From positions 13,268,001-13,332,000 of the forward strand of contig NC_135240.1 in assembly GCF_947623445.1 (NCBI RefSeq): 64,000 nt of DNA, given 5' to 3'. This stretch comes from Clavelina lepadiformis (taxonomy: Eukaryota > Chordata > Ascidiacea > Aplousobranchia > Clavelinidae). Shown in pieces: positions 12,547 through 33,430 of the stretch (the stretch's first letter is position 1; every line of letters starts with the position of its first letter). Under the pieces are notes generated by a model. That model searched no databases and was not told the origin of the DNA. It was given only the letters and a program-made list of their open reading frames with translations. A program made the translations under genes and the position numbers.

Positions 12547-15500
12547 ACTTCAACCAAATGGCTAAAATGGTTGAAACGCAGCCTGTAATTTAATATGCCG
12601 TAACTCAGCCTGTGTAAGTCAATCTAATCAATCCTAAGTGCATGTGCACTGGTACAATGCATTGCTTGCAGGAATGAAGCAGTAGAGACACATACGAAAT
12701 AGAGAAACGTGACCAAGCGAACGTTGGCTCAATCCAACAACTGTAGCTTTAATTTTTTCTAATTTTGTATTAGTCAATGCGTGGCAAGTAAAGTCCTGTT
12801 TTGTAGTTATACCGTTGCATTAATGTTCTTGGATTTCTTTGAAAACTAGAATATATTTAAAAAAGAAGTGGTTTGGCGCCAAGTTAGCCTTAAAAACCAC
12901 ATTTAATTTGCTCTTAAGTGACCAAATACCGTCAAATCTAAATCTAACTTTGTATACGTCAAACTCGAGATAACAAAACGCACAACCTGAGACATACCGT
13001 TATTTATAGTTTTCAAGCAGCCTGCTTTAATCCTCAGATATTTATCTTGCGATTGAATACTGTAACTGCATCTTTTCCAACAAGAGTTTTTATGGAACAA
13101 GCATTTAAACATCCTCATCATAAACACTGACTTTAACTTAATCGCAGTGGGTTAAAGTGCAGTCACAGCAAGGGACAATCTATCTCTAACCGACACTAGT
13201 CTAAATAACACTCAACCTTTCGCAAGCCTTGCGGGCGTGCAACAAACTGTCATGCGTGACAATTGAAATAATAGCGTTGTTCAACCAAGGAACAAAATCA
13301 CAGTATTACGTGAAGTTAAGTGTGGGACTAAGTAAAATCCAGTCTCCAAGCGAATCCATAGGTTGTCTTTCTAACAGCTCAGCTAAAACCACAAAAATCA
13401 GAACAAATTCGGACGAAATCATAAGTCATGCCTATATTAACCTGCAGATTGCGCAATCCGCGGGGTTGTAGAACAAACGTTTTCGACTGTTTCCCCATGC
13501 AGCTCTTAAAATGAGCTTATCCGCCTTTGCATCAATCGTGTCAGCAGGACTGTGGTTGTAGATATATTATGTTTATCTCGTACGACATCGCAACCTAAAA
13601 AAAGTATCAATTTTACGCTTGTTAATAAAGCCAAAAACTTTAAAAAAGCTTGTTTTTCTTGTGAGAGAAACTGCCCCTTAACAAATGATATCAATTAAAA
13701 ATTGCTTTTTATGAAACTTTTTTAAAACATTATTGTTTCGCAACAAGTTTTAACTGTGTGAAGACTTTGTGGCCGATATAAAACAATCACTTTAAAGTAT
13801 AAGTCGAACCTGCGTTGAGAAAAATACGAACTAAACCATTAAATATTTATATCCGTTGCTTCTTGCCGTCTTACGCACGCATGTTGCAAAACGTTTACGC
13901 GAGCTCACATTTTACAAAGTAACAAATCGTTTTTATGGCATAAACAAGTTTCTAGAGAGTGCTGCATTGATTTATCTTCTCATTTAAAAACATGACTAAC
14001 CGTATCCATCATGTTGATTACATCCGGTAATTTTCTACCAAACCTGATTGAGAACGAAAACAGTTTTACAAGGAAAAGCTTTTTGTTTTAATTTATTCGT
14101 AATGCACAAGCATATACCCTAAATATAGCTTCCGAACACATCGTATGAATGAATGTTTGAAAAAACAATCGCTCACATTCGAGTAATACGTTTTGTATAA
14201 GGTAGGACTTTATCTCTTAAAAATTAAATAAATTTCCAGAGAGGCTGTCAATTTTATATGATATATCTTGGAATTACAAGGCATTTTATGATGCAACCAG
14301 CTATTAATCAACCAATCAATTAAGATTTTATGACAAAAATTTCAGTGTCAGAATGAAGACCGTGCCCTAACTTCGACTAAATAGCAATTTTATTTCATTT
14401 ACTCACTCACTTCCAGTTAAAATTTCAAAACTAACATCCCAATACGATGAAAATTTGAAACGCCTTTTCCGCGCAGGTTAACACCAGAAGATAAAATAAC
14501 AACAATCTTTACATTATTTTTTATGCTGATCATTTGCTGTGCTGATTGTGCGCTAATAACAAATTACCACCCCTGAGCAAGAGTTCTTTGTCATTCTATA
14601 ATAACGCAACAGTTAGCGCTTTAGAATAGAATTTGACGGACGTATGCGGTATGTTTAAAACTAGTGCAGCCACTCATTAATGTTAGCCTTTGATATATTT
14701 TTATCTTGGTCAATTACGTTGCCTGAACGACTTTTGTGTTTTTTCACATGCATAAAGAAATCCGTTTCAGGTTTTCGCCCATAGAACAGTTTCGGATTTC
14801 ACCATTGAAGGTAAGGTGATGACAACAGAACATTGTGTAAAGATGGGTAATCAAGCGTTCATGCGAAACTGCTACTACAGAATCAGCATGGGATCTATAA
14901 TGATAAAAAAATGTAACACAGAACCATCAAAATTTATATGAGGTTATTACGGTGGTGCCAGCAGGTGATTGTAATAGAACGTGATACTGCAATGCTGCAT
15001 ATAGGATAAGTCGACATAACAACAAAGTTAAAACAAATATCGATCTATTCTCTGAAAAGCGATTTGTTGTTGACGTATATTGCTTGGTCGTGTTCAGAAG
15101 CCTTTTGGTCTATCAAACACTGCACTTTGCCCGCGATCTCTATTTTTCCTTCTTAATCACACGCTTGGTCACTTGCACCATCTAGTCCAATATGTCTTTT
15201 CCAGCTATGAGTATATTGTGTCCATTATCTGTTATTTCGGTTATACCACAGCGTTCTGCTTAAGAATACATTCGTTATCGCAAGCACGTCTTATGCTCTG
15301 GTTTTCATCCTTGCGTTATGTAAAAATTCATATTCGGTTTTGAATTTGATTTTGTTTCTCGCTGCAGGTCAATACTTATTGGCAAGTAGGCCAGACTCAA
15401 TTTTTTTCTAATTTGCATGTGGTATAAAGAAACGTTTTTAGCGTCGCATTTTATAGACGGATTATTTTACTATAGATCTATATAGTTTTATGGAAACATT

Positions 15501-18500
15501 GTTTTTTGTCGGCCTGCATTTGAAGTTTTCATTTCGTAATTAGCGTGATTAAACGATCTATTTTCTTCAGTAGCACCACGTTTATACATCATCATAATGT
15601 TTTTAACCGGCATAAATTCCTGATGCTTAGTTTCGGACCCTTTTACGAAATGGTCCCTACTCCGGTCCTATGCTACTGTATACGGCCAATGTTATTTCTT
15701 CTTTCTGATGTTGTCTCAAACAGGTCTTTGACCAAGAGTTTGGAAAAGAAGAGAAAACTTACGGTGTATGGAAGCATCCGATCGAAAAACTAGGAGCTCA
15801 GAGACAAGTAAACTTGATAGATACATTGTGAAATATCTATATGTCCTCAAAATGCTCAGTAAAAGTTTATTAAAAACTAATAGTGCCTTAGAGAACAAAC
15901 CCAACTTCGGATGGCGAAAATCTTTGAAAAAAATACACACAGGGTTTTGTCGTTGTATATAGTTAGTATTATTTATGTATAAAAGTCATCTAAAACGGCA
16001 TAAAGTAAGCTCGGAAGATGTAAGATAACGTGCTGGTATATTAAAAATATGACGGCAAAAGTTGTAGAAAAACGTTTATATGGGTGCTAAGCAGTTGAAT
16101 AATGTAATCAGTAACGTAATGGATATTACAGCGTATAGCACCTAGCACCATGCACTAAAGGAGGGAATTGTTTGATAATCTCCAAAAGATTCTCGGCAGG
16201 GAACGTGTGCGAATCAAGGAAGCCGGAAAGACGACCACTGTGAGGAGATTAAGTATCTAATGGGCCACAAAAGGCACAGTTGTACAATAGTCAATACAAC
16301 GATAAAGAAAATTATGTAACTAAATTATTGATATATGCTTTTAAAATCGATCATGTTCATAAAATATAGATCTTATAGTTATTTTAATTTTGAAATATTG
16401 ATAAATAAACGTAAAAGCGTTCTATCTAAGAATATAAACGTTATTAATATTGTCACGGGATTATTTTTATGCACCCGTTTTAGACCCATCGGCCATCACA
16501 TTGTACACTGTATGTTCGCACCACTCTTATAGGTTAATTTAGTCAAATGTGAGGGTCAACTTCTGTTTTTATTCGCATTGTGTCATTTGTATGCATGCTC
16601 GTCAGGTTTTCTTACCTTTGCTCACGTGCTGCCGTATTTTAACTATTCATATGTACACGTGTTTTTAGTCTATCCCTTGTGACGTCTTACATCGTTACCC
16701 CTAGGGGCTAATTGGTATTTAGCGTCCCGCGTTTATTTTCTGATTGGGTGACAACGGTGGAATCTGTGTTGGTGTGGTGTTGCGCTCGGCTGGGAAGTGC
16801 TGGGCGAGCGTTAATTCAGTCTACGTTTGGCCTTTGTAATGGAATGATGGTTGTTTTTAACTAAGAAAGGCTACTATAAGTTAGTAAAGCAAAAAGACCT
16901 AATTGACTAGCTGTAAAGCGGGAAGTTTTCTGGCTGAGAAAAAGTTTGGTTACAATATTACTATGATGTTGCCAACTATAGGTTGTAGCTGCTAACACCT
17001 ACAGATCAAAGACAGCGAGAAATCAAATTTCTTTCCACTCAATTTTAACCTTTTAACCCAAATATGGTCTTATATAGACTTAAATATTTCATTGTTTGTA
17101 GCTCATTAAACACATTAAATTCTTTCTGTTTAAATTGCTTGTGCATCCGCGCCTCTTTTATGAAATACACGATGAGGGTAATTTGTCTTTGCTAATTCTC
17201 AATTTGTATTTGCATTCTTTCTAATTTATATCACTTTGCGTCACGTCTACATGATTTTTGCATTTCGAAAATAACGTCAACAGAAACGTACAGTATATAT
17301 CGATTTCAAAAAATCGTCCGGTCAACTATTACCGTTTCTGCCCCAAGTAAATCAATTTTCGCACTAACGCTGTAACACCATTCTTGGCTAACAAATAATT
17401 TTTTTATCCCAGCCAATCTGTACTAGAATTATAATCCCGTTTTTGCCACATCGATTAAAAATTAATCATTCTATTAAATCCGCACATTTCTCACTTTTTT
17501 ATTCCAGAAATATAAAAGCCAAGTTAAATATAAAAGTGAAAGATTGAAAAATTACGAAATAGCGTCATTATGGTTTTCACAAAAAGTTATCGATTACGAA
17601 AATGTTGTTAAATCTCAAGTATATATTGTTTTAAAAAACTGTAGTGGCTGGTGACATTTATAACATTGATTGAAAACTTAGTTTGTACTACGTAAGTGTA
17701 CTTCTAGGAAAACCACGTTCAGGTGCTCACCATTTCCTTAGAGCAATCGTTTCCACTTTATCGCCCTAACTTCTTTCTTTTCGAATATTGGCATCTATCG
17801 GTCTTCTATCATTAAGCTAAAGCATACCCATCCTTTCAAAACTGCTTGTGAAATACGGCAAGGTTAAATTTTAAAATATATCGTTTTCTGGCCTATTGAC
17901 AAACTTTTAACCGCGCCTATATAGTCTAAGATATAACCTATTTTCTCACTGGTTTCTTGGCAAAATATCGTATACAAAAAATATTTCTCTCAGGACATAA
18001 ATTATCTTTTCTTACAGTCATTTTTCGTAAAATAAACACGAATTTCGTTTATTACGGATTTTGTACATTGCCATAGTAATACAATGTGCTCATGATCGAA
18101 CCGAATTAATTGAAAATGTTTGAAAAATTGAAAATAAACTGACTTAAAATAAGTTATATAAAATGCCACGTAAAGTTGTCTAAAACTTTTAACTTATTGG
18201 CTAAACAGCTTTTGAAACATATCAAAATGTATAAGGCTAATCTCATTTACAAATGACCACTGCAATATGTTAATATACTAAAAGATTAAGATAAAAGCTA
18301 TTGAAATTGAACGTTGTTGAATAAGCTACTATATGTTGCGGATGGTATTTCTGTTTCAACTTTGAGGTTTTACAGAAAACGCTATAAAACAACACTTCAA
18401 TCCTTAAACGCTGCTATAAATTGTTTAGCGATCGCCGTCGCCAAATTCTAATTACGAAAAGCACTTGTTATAAATTTACAATCTCCGCCTATATTGTTAA

Positions 18501-18640
18501 ATAAGATCTACACAGAAGACACTGCACGATGCAAGTTTCCCATGTTAATTAATTCTTGGTTGACAACTTTATGATTTAGTGGACCAACGAGGTAAACCGT
18601 GATGTATTTTTAACGTATATTACAGTTTGCTTTTAAGAAT

Positions 18641-18646
18641 TTTATT
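18641..18646 (-). terminator. AATAAA polyadenylation signal (minus strand)
   Basis: TTTATT on the plus strand reads AATAAA on the minus strand, 58 bp past the stop codon of the gene ending at 18704. Position and motif are both typical. Confidence 0.6.
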
Positions 18647-18703
18647 CTTAATCCTTTAATTAAATTATTATTCTTTAATTCCAAAAGATATTTGAAATAA
18701 ATA

Positions 18704-21700
18704 TCATTCCACGTCTACGTCAGTTTGTTCACCCTCCGATGAAGTGGCTATTGACGCCGGAGGCGCGGCGGGCATTGATGTAATCACAACCTCCAGTCTT
18801 GATCTATCGCTCATTCCCCCATCCTTTTCGTCATCATCACTCGGAGCGACGAGATCAACTGATGCTGTCATTATGCGAATCTCTGTGTTGTTCTCAGGAG
18901 GAGGTGGTTCAACCATTTCCAAGTTTTCTTTTTTGGATGCGGGTGTGCGCCTTCGCTGTGATATAGGTGACCCAGAAGATGCTTGGTTGAGGATCAGTTG
19001 GGAGTTTGCTTTGTCTATTACTATTTTAAGGTTTGTACGTGTCGGACTGACTACGTTTAGAGTGTTGCCTGCTGAGTGAGTCACTTCACGAATGCCAGGC
19101 TGTTGACTGCCTTCGACAAATAGATTTTGTGCTTTTTCTGCAGTTGGGGGAGGCGTATTTTCAGGAAGCTGTTTGTTAATCTCTAGAAAATTAGCATTTG
19201 CAGTTAGTTCGTTTGTGGTTTTGTTTCGATCGCCCTCGGTTCCTTTCAATTCAGCATTTCTCTTTTCACTAGCTTCAACTCGAAGCTTTGGAACAACAGT
19301 AGGAACAAGTCCTCGAAGCTCGGGTACTTTACGTTTTTTGTTAGCTTTTGCCTTCTTTATGGTTTTTAACATGTTTTTGAGATGAGGCTGAAATACAGAA
19401 TCAACATCAGACACATCGTCAGCGTCCGTATCTTCCGCAAGAGGTCCCAGAGGAACTTTTAAAGTCATGTCTCCGGTAACGTCACTCGATGCAAATCCGA
19501 TTTGTTCCGCTTCACTTACGGGATAAGGGATTTTTCCGACTTGATTAGCTGGACTTTTCACAGATAAAATATCATCAGAGTTCAGGGCAGCTAATGCTTC
19601 CTTTTCAAACTGGCCTATAAAACCTAAACTATTCTTCTGAGAACTTCGAAGTCGATTTGCAATATTTTCAGTAGCAATGCCTTTCAGGTGGTCTTCCAAT
19701 GACAAGAGAGCTGTAATAAAAACACCTATTATTCCCCAAATGTAAATTAGACATTTTGAATTTATATAATTAAATTGCAAGTAGGTTTACTCATCACATA
19801 ACTTAATACTTGTTTGCGGGCCGTATTCAAAAACTGACCTGGTACTTGTTTGTTATTGTTATCTGTTTCGTTATTTTCAAGAGGTTTTAGATCACTCTTC
19901 CTTGTGGGATTTTTTTGAGAATCAAAATGATTTGCCCAATCTCTGTTTTCAGACCCAGCCTTCTGCCAGTGGTAACCTCGCCTGTCAGATCGAGAGTCAT
20001 GACTTGTGTTTAAAACGTCATGATTCCAATGATAATGGGCTTGTCTTCCCAGCCGAGGATGATGTACGTGGGTGTAGCGAGTTAGATCCGTTGTGATGAT
20101 GACATCTCCATTTGAGTCACTCATCATTGGTTGGCTTTCGTCAAACAATGTCAATCCCTCACCAATATCGACCTTATGAAGCTGGGGTGGGTCTGATTTA
20201 TCGGATATATTTTTGGAGTCTTCGATGGCAGCTTGCTCATTGCTTCGTGCTTTTCGAGTTTGGTGATATCGTTTTACTAGAAAAATAGACATACTTGTGA
20301 AATGTATGGTCCAGAAACACGATAATACAGGTATTAAAACGATTTAAAGTTACAATTAAATTTTAAATATATTAAACTGCCCCAATTCATATTTCATAAA
20401 AATACCATAATGAAGAGTAAAGACATGAAAAAAGTACATTGTAAGCCAATTAGTGTTTGTAATACCCTTGTCGTTGGGCATGCTCGGTCTTCGTATTACA
20501 TCAAGCTCACGTTGTTCTGGTGGCAACGTATGGAAATTAGTGTTGGGCTTCATTTCCACGTGTGTTAAAGTAGGTTTCATGTTGTTCGTCTGATCTCTAG
20601 AGTAAAAAGTCAGTAAAAGATAAATCACCAATTGATAAAACAGTAGCTTGATATGATAAGTGATTTTCAAATTGAACCACCAATTAATTGCTGATTACCT
20701 AATGATATGAAATTGCCTTTGTGCGCTGTTTGGAAGCGTGACGCGGTGCAGTGACAGAACAGAAAGTTTTTTCATATATTCGTTGTATGAAATAACACCA
20801 CTTTGCAAGGCTTTGCTGTAATCTGCAATCATTTCCATTTTGTTCATGGGGCCAATCAAGTGGGCCTTACCGTTCGCTGTGGTCGTTGCACGTCTTGGGA
20901 AAGAATTGGAAATTGATATACTTTCTTTGTCACGCCTGGATGGCAGCTGAACAGTTGCAGCCGGGCGGGCCGGCTGACCGGGCTCAAGAACCTTTCTTTT
21001 TTTCCACCTGATTTGACTTTCTTCTAATTCGTAATCGTCTCTTTTTAGAGAAATCTGTGGCAAATTCACTTGACTTTTTCTGGGAAGAGAGCCAAAACCA
21101 GCTGGCTTGTTTTTATCCGAGACCATTTGCAAGTTAAGCTTGCCCAGATTCTCAAGATCCAGTTGATAAATGTCTTTCAAGTATTTACCAGAATCTTGCT
21201 GAACATGGGACTTCTTTTCTAATGAACTTCCCACCACTTGGGGCAAAAAAGAAAATGCTGTAGAGGCGCCACCTCTAACTCTATTTGTATTTCTAGTTGC
21301 GGCCGCTTGCTGCCGCGAAATAGTCAACGGTAATAGGATATCGGTACCAATTGTGTGTTCATTTTCAGGTATCTATTGCGTAATAAAAAGAGTTGTGATA
21401 ACGCTACCGTTATGTTTTTGAAAACAAACATTAATGTCAATAAACAAGTAATTCTTATAAATGTCAAGTATTGCAGATAAAATAACAAAATATTTGAAAT
21501 AAAAGTAGGCATACCACAAGTTTAATTCATTGATAGGCAACTTGCAAACTTTTGACTAAAACTTGACGAAACTTACCATAATATTTACAACTCGAACCCT
21601 GGTATCAGCTACAAAGCAATCTTTAATTTGACTTTTATCTTGCTTGAAAGTTTTTAGTGGCTCGTAATAAAATCTTTCTTGCCGTACCTAAAGTCAGCGT

Positions 21701-23690
21701 CTGTTACATTTTCCGAATTCTAAACAACGCTCAACATTAAGTTTATATTCAATTGTGTTGTAGGAGTTTTATTGCATTTAATTCTAGTTAATTACCTGTG
21801 GATCTGCGATTGCTTCTAATACACTGGTGGTGCCATTAGGCGGTTGCGTACGGAGTTGTTGACGCAATTCTTCAAGAATTACACGATCGGAAGAAATAAG
21901 CTGACTAAATCCATTTCTTTCTTTATCCGTTAACCTCTATAAGAATTGAACGTAAATTGATTAAGTTAAATTGTACTGTATGATATAAATTTTGAATTCA
22001 AAGCATAACTATGAGTAATGTATATCTTATACAGGGAAAAGTATACACTGATACACAAATATCAGAGTATTGATGCATTGTTTCGTACTAACACCAGCTA
22101 CTCAGGCCTTCACGTGTTCATGTAATTGTATATACAACTTACTATACTTGATTCTACCTTTCCGTGTGGAAATTTGATTTTCTTATTTATGGTCAGTTCA
22201 ACTGGCGGAAGCCGTTTGTGGTTATCTTCTTTTGTGACATCCGGGGCTACCGAGACACGGGATTTTGATCGGGATTTCAGTAGTTCAGCCGAACTAACCG
22301 AATTGAGAAACCTCAACGAAAAGAGTGGCGGCGTTGACACGTCAAAAGTATTGGAATTTGCGTTAGCACGGACACTAAAATGATATGATATTTTATGAAT
22401 TAGTGAAAACGTTTTCACAATGAACGATAATAAATTAATAAATAAAATCTATATACTGTATATGATAAGATATTTTTTGGTTCAAGATCAGATTCTCAAG
22501 AGAAATGCTTCCAGATAATCCTTTCGCGAAAAGCAGCTGCTTTTGGCTTGAAAAACTTTGCAAAAACTGTACATAGGTATAACTTACGAAAACAAACTTT
22601 GAGGTATATAACTTCGTCTTATCGAGGTAACTTTACACGTCAAGTCAAGCGAAAACAAATGCGTGGGCCCTATTCACAAGGTTACAGAGTCTTAATATCT
22701 CTCTTTACATTCTCGTTACTATGTTATGTATACCTTCACATATAAAATCTAGTACAATAATAGTGTAATTAACATTCAACTACAGTACATTAGATAAACC
22801 GTCTGTACACTTTATGACCAATGCCAATATTTGGCTAAATATAGATCTGATAAAAACGCATAAAAACTGCACCCTGTAAAATAATTTACTGTTTTCATGG
22901 GCGGCGTCAAAGGTTTGCCTGCTATGCTACACTTTCAGCTCAACTGAAGAGTCAACGTATTGACAAAATATCAAGCATAGAACACTATTGTATCAAGTTT
23001 CTTTTATTTCGCTGGACAGAGAATATTGCTTTATGTCGGACTGTTTTCTTTGCTCCGCGTGCCCTTAATCCGTACATATGAGCTTAATATCGATGGGAAT
23101 TCATATTACAAAATAAACTTTCCTCAATAATGAAAGCCTCGTACCCCTAACGAGATGTCACATGATAATTTGAGCTGTATTTCTTAGCCCTTTTAAAGTA
23201 TAGTCAGCAGTTGTCATAACTAAAGTCGTTTTTGGGTTTAACCAGTATTCAGATCAAACAAGTTCAATAGCTTAGACATCTATACACACCCTGCTATTCA
23301 CACTCAAGCAAATGCTGCTATGTACAACCATAACTATTTCTATCAAATCATTTCAAAATAAGCCTAAAGGCTATGTACATAGAACCTGACAAAATAGTCT
23401 TGAACAAAGAGCGTGGCTATAAAACTGAACTTTGATATTTGGAAAAAACGAAGTTTTCAACTTTGACTGGGACGTCTTGAGTTTGATAAGATCAATATCA
23501 ATAAGAATTGTTCTGCCACATGTTTATATTGAATCAAACAGATATTAAATTAAAAAACAGAAAGTATTTCTATATAGGCGTCAAAAATCACATACTTTGT
23601 TTTATTTTCTAATGTTCCCGGTGGAAATTGCAGAGTCTTTGCTTTGATGGCTTCATAACCTGACACAGTCCTTATTTCTGCCGCTTTCAT
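18704..23690 (-). CDS. uncharacterised 942-residue polar protein
   Basis: Eight exons on the minus strand join in frame: 23690-23596, 22374-22143, 21936-21796, 21687-21577, 21372-20699, 20596-20466, 20276-19839 and 19710-18704. They total 2829 nt, i.e. 942 residues, starting MKAAEIRTVSGYEAIKAK and ending GEQTDVDVE. Every junction has GT-AG and correct phase, so the model is firm even though I do not recognise the family. No signal peptide or membrane segment is seen. The N-terminal half has short folded-looking patches (ERNGFSQLISSDRVILEELR; ERFYYEPLKTF; MIADYSKALQSGVISYNEYM). The second half is mostly disordered: His/Arg-rich around exon 7 and Ser/Pro/Glu-rich with acidic clusters in the last exon, plus a KKAKANKKRK basic patch. 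It could be a cytoskeletal, ciliary or nuclear scaffold; that is only a guess. An acceptor-like TTCCTTGCAG lies about 40 bp before the ATG. Confidence 0.82.
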
Positions 23691-25245
23691 TTTATTTTTA
23701 AATTTTTATAGCGTAGACCTACATTACTTCTGCAAGGAAAAATATTCCCATGAACTGCTTTTGAAAGACACATTGTTAGCCAAACAAATTTAAAAGGGAA
23801 AATGTAAATCAAAAGCCAAATTCTTTGGTTTATTGGCAACATTATTAAATTAAAGGTTCAGGAGTAGTTCTTTAAGTTAAAACAAAACACAGAAGAGGTT
23901 GACAACTATCATCATTGTTGTTAAATCATTCAACAATAAACTTTATCAGATATTTGTGGTAATACAAAAGAAAGAGAAAAATATAGTAATTATTTTTAAG
24001 TTCAAGAATCAAGGGACACTTTCTTAGTGAAACATTAAGCAAAAGGATATTTGAGTACACACATACGTTGAATGATATATATGTGTCGTCAATGTCAACA
24101 GTTTTTCAATAACTGGCTTGGTTCACAGAAGACAAAAGCAACTAACTTTGTCAGGTTAGCCATGGCTGAGCAGACTGGCTAGCTGTAGTTGATTGATAAG
24201 AAACGGGAATGGATTGAACACCACAAACCAACAAAATATGCTAAAAGTTTAGTCGAATCTGTAGTGTGTTGTGCAGTTCTATGCAACTTATTCAAAACGA
24301 GACTGACTAACTATCACTGACAATCAACAGCCCTTAAAAGCCTATTCAAAGTTTGCATTTTTAATCACGAAGAATTAATGCAGTGCAGGTTGTTGTTTTA
24401 AGTATTTTAACACCTTCTTAAGTCTTTCTTGAAATTTATCATGCTGACTGCGAAAATGGATACAAATGTTACTTTCATACTTTAGTCGTGATGAGTTGCC
24501 GTGAATGACATTACAAGATCATTTGTATGGGTCACAGCATTCGCATTCCTTGTGCCAAATGAAATTTGACCTGGTCGCACGTTGCTCGGCCCTAATCAGA
24601 CGGCTCTATTCAACAGCTTATTACTTTAATATCTTTATGCTTTGTATTCTTTGTTGTTGTTTGGACGACTTTCTTTTACGACAATATAATTTAGACAAAA
24701 TGATATCTGAGTACAGCATATTCTATGTCACCCTATACTGATGTAGTGTGTTCCACTGTAATTTGCGAAGCGTTTGAAATGATTCCAGTACGGTTTTGAA
24801 GGCAATAAAATAATTTAATAAAGCACAAAGCAAATAGTGTAAATTTCTAAGCGGAAGGTTTTCGGTAAATTGTTTCGACATCGCAGCTATTTGCCTCTGA
24901 TTATTATTTATCTATAGTATAGACTATAGAGGAAGCCAACTTTAATTACATACACGTCATGCAGAATCTGCGTATATATTTTAATTTAATTCAGAAAACG
25001 TAAAGCACAATATTCCGTTTCATTGGTCGATGGTTGTACTGAACCATGTCTTACAGCCCATACTTCATTACCATTTAATCGCACCACATGAGAACATACA
25101 GATTGTTAAAAACTAAAACATGCAGTTTGGTAAACAGTACACTTCAAAGATTTATAACTTTGAACCAGCAAATAAGAAAATAGCAGACGACATGTAAAAT
25201 AAAATATATACACACACTTTACAGAGACGGAGTAATCAATGTAAT
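23691..25245. other. intergenic region between two minus-strand genes
   Basis: Presumed 5' flank of the 942-residue gene and 3' UTR of COPA. TTTAAT at 25074-25079 reads ATTAAA on the minus strand, about 170 bp after the COPA stop, and is a possible variant polyadenylation signal. No other gene is seen; the plus-strand ORF at 24505-24741 has no protein-like features. Confidence 0.5.
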
Positions 25246-31928
<6,683 letters not shown>

Positions 31929-33063
31929 TCTTGAACTTTCAAAGGTTTGGGTCTATTTAAAGAAACCAACTACCAGCAGTAAGCATACGTTACAGCAAAA
32001 ACAAAGCAGATTTTTTTGTAAAGAAAAATAGAGTTAGATACTAAGCATACAGCAGTGACCAGTACAATTGTGGAAAGTTACAGAATCTCCAACCGTGGAT
32101 GACCAGTAGAGTAGTAGACTCTTTCTACAATTTATTTTTATCGCTTGTTTCCCGTCGTGTGACTTTGTGCGATATTTAATCTGCTAATCAACCACTTTAA
32201 TTCATTTTGGTTTTAACAAAGAACAAATGTTGATTGAAACATGTCAGCTTTTATTTAATAAAATCTTTTACACTCTACTTACGCGGCTCTCATTGCATCC
32301 ACTTAGGATGTATTATGTAGCTCAACCATACCAAAGTTAATCTTCTTTCGCTTTGCTAAATTGCATGAGATTAAAGTTGATCAATATTTTTGAGAAATTT
32401 TTAACCTTGATTTGGCAAAACAAGGAAATTGTTAAAATTATTTTAAAACAAATAAATAACTAAACGGGTAAAACTTTCAATAGTAAAGATATTTTTACAT
32501 TTATCATAAATAGATAAAATCAAGGAGTAACCGTCTGTTTCGTCATGTAATCTAACTTGGTCATATTCGTTACGTCATTGTTGACACGTTCCGTGTTTCT
32601 CGTTCCGAAATGTCACAAACCGACGCAAAAATATTTTCTATAATAAATCTCCAGCTAACACTGAGGGATCAATTTAAAATAACTTTCCTGGTTAATATTA
32701 CAATCAATTTACGTATTGTAGACCTTTTTTTTAGGTATGTCGCGTCACTTTTTAATGAACTATTAAAGATTTTGTCTACAAACATCCACGTATACTAGTG
32801 GTACCTTGCATTAGGGGCTTTACCGTCTACGTGGGCAAATTTTAAAGGATTTTGAGAACTGTATAGGGCGGGTGTACTGCACTTAGGTTCAATAGATTGC
32901 AAAAAGTGTCACATCTTTGAATCATTTTGGAAAAAAAACTCTACTGTAATCATGGTAAGTTGGACGATTTTAATAGGTACGGTATCAAGCCTACTTGGCC
33001 AACATTAAAAACTAGTTTGGGTAACTTGGACAGTTTTTTGTTCCATTTTAGCAGCGTCTAGCC
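31929..33063. other. COPA 5' flank
   Basis: Upstream region of COPA and left flank of the mobile-element cluster. No gene or distinctive promoter motif was recognised; the plus-strand ORF at 32610 is AT-driven noise. Confidence 0.5.
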
Positions 33064-33239
33064 TACCGTCAACCGGGGTTACTATGATAAGATTCAGGAC
33101 ATTTCTTTGCCTCCTCTCTCACATGTTGCTCAAAAAGGGTTTGTTTCTTGATTGAGTAACACTTTGGTCCTAAGCTTCTCAAAAAAATAGAAAAAATTCA
33201 TTTTTATGTTTTCACACTTTTTTTATTCAACTTTAAAAA

Positions 33240-33279
33240 ATTATCGTAGTAGCCCCTGGGTTGGGGCTACTACGATAAT
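33240..33279. repeat. perfect 17-bp palindrome inside the transposon
   Basis: ATTATCGTAGTAGCCCC at 33240-33256 and its exact reverse complement at 33263-33279 are separated by the loop TGGGTT. The same GGGG(C/T)TACTA core recurs at the left end (33077 onward) and twice near the right end. This suggests repeated transposase-binding sites. Confidence 0.9.
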
Positions 33280-33430
33280 ACATTGTAAATACCTAAAATG
33301 TTCATTGTAGCCCTCCCTTGGGGCTTTTCTAATAGTTTTTTGCATTAAACAAAACATCACAGCAATAAAAAACATAAGTGTCAAAAAAAATTGTTAAGCA
33401 CAGCTGCAATAATCGGAGGCACTCAATCCA

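Larger units (their letters stand above)
11003..18703. other. 7.7-kb gene-poor region
   Basis: I find no ORF with convincing domain content, no splice-connected exon set and no RNA gene by eye. Short ORFs (for example 15080-15343 and 15545-15793) are cysteine and aromatic-rich translations typical of AT-rich noncoding DNA. The stretch 16690-16850 is noticeably richer in GC and contains two ATTGG boxes, so it could be a promoter or a piece of a repeat. A short tandem repeat sits at 12511-12546. Confidence 0.5.

Noticed and set aside
24505-24741. Plus-strand ORF between two minus-strand genes.
   Set aside because: Cys/Tyr-rich translation with no domain, splice partner or promoter support.
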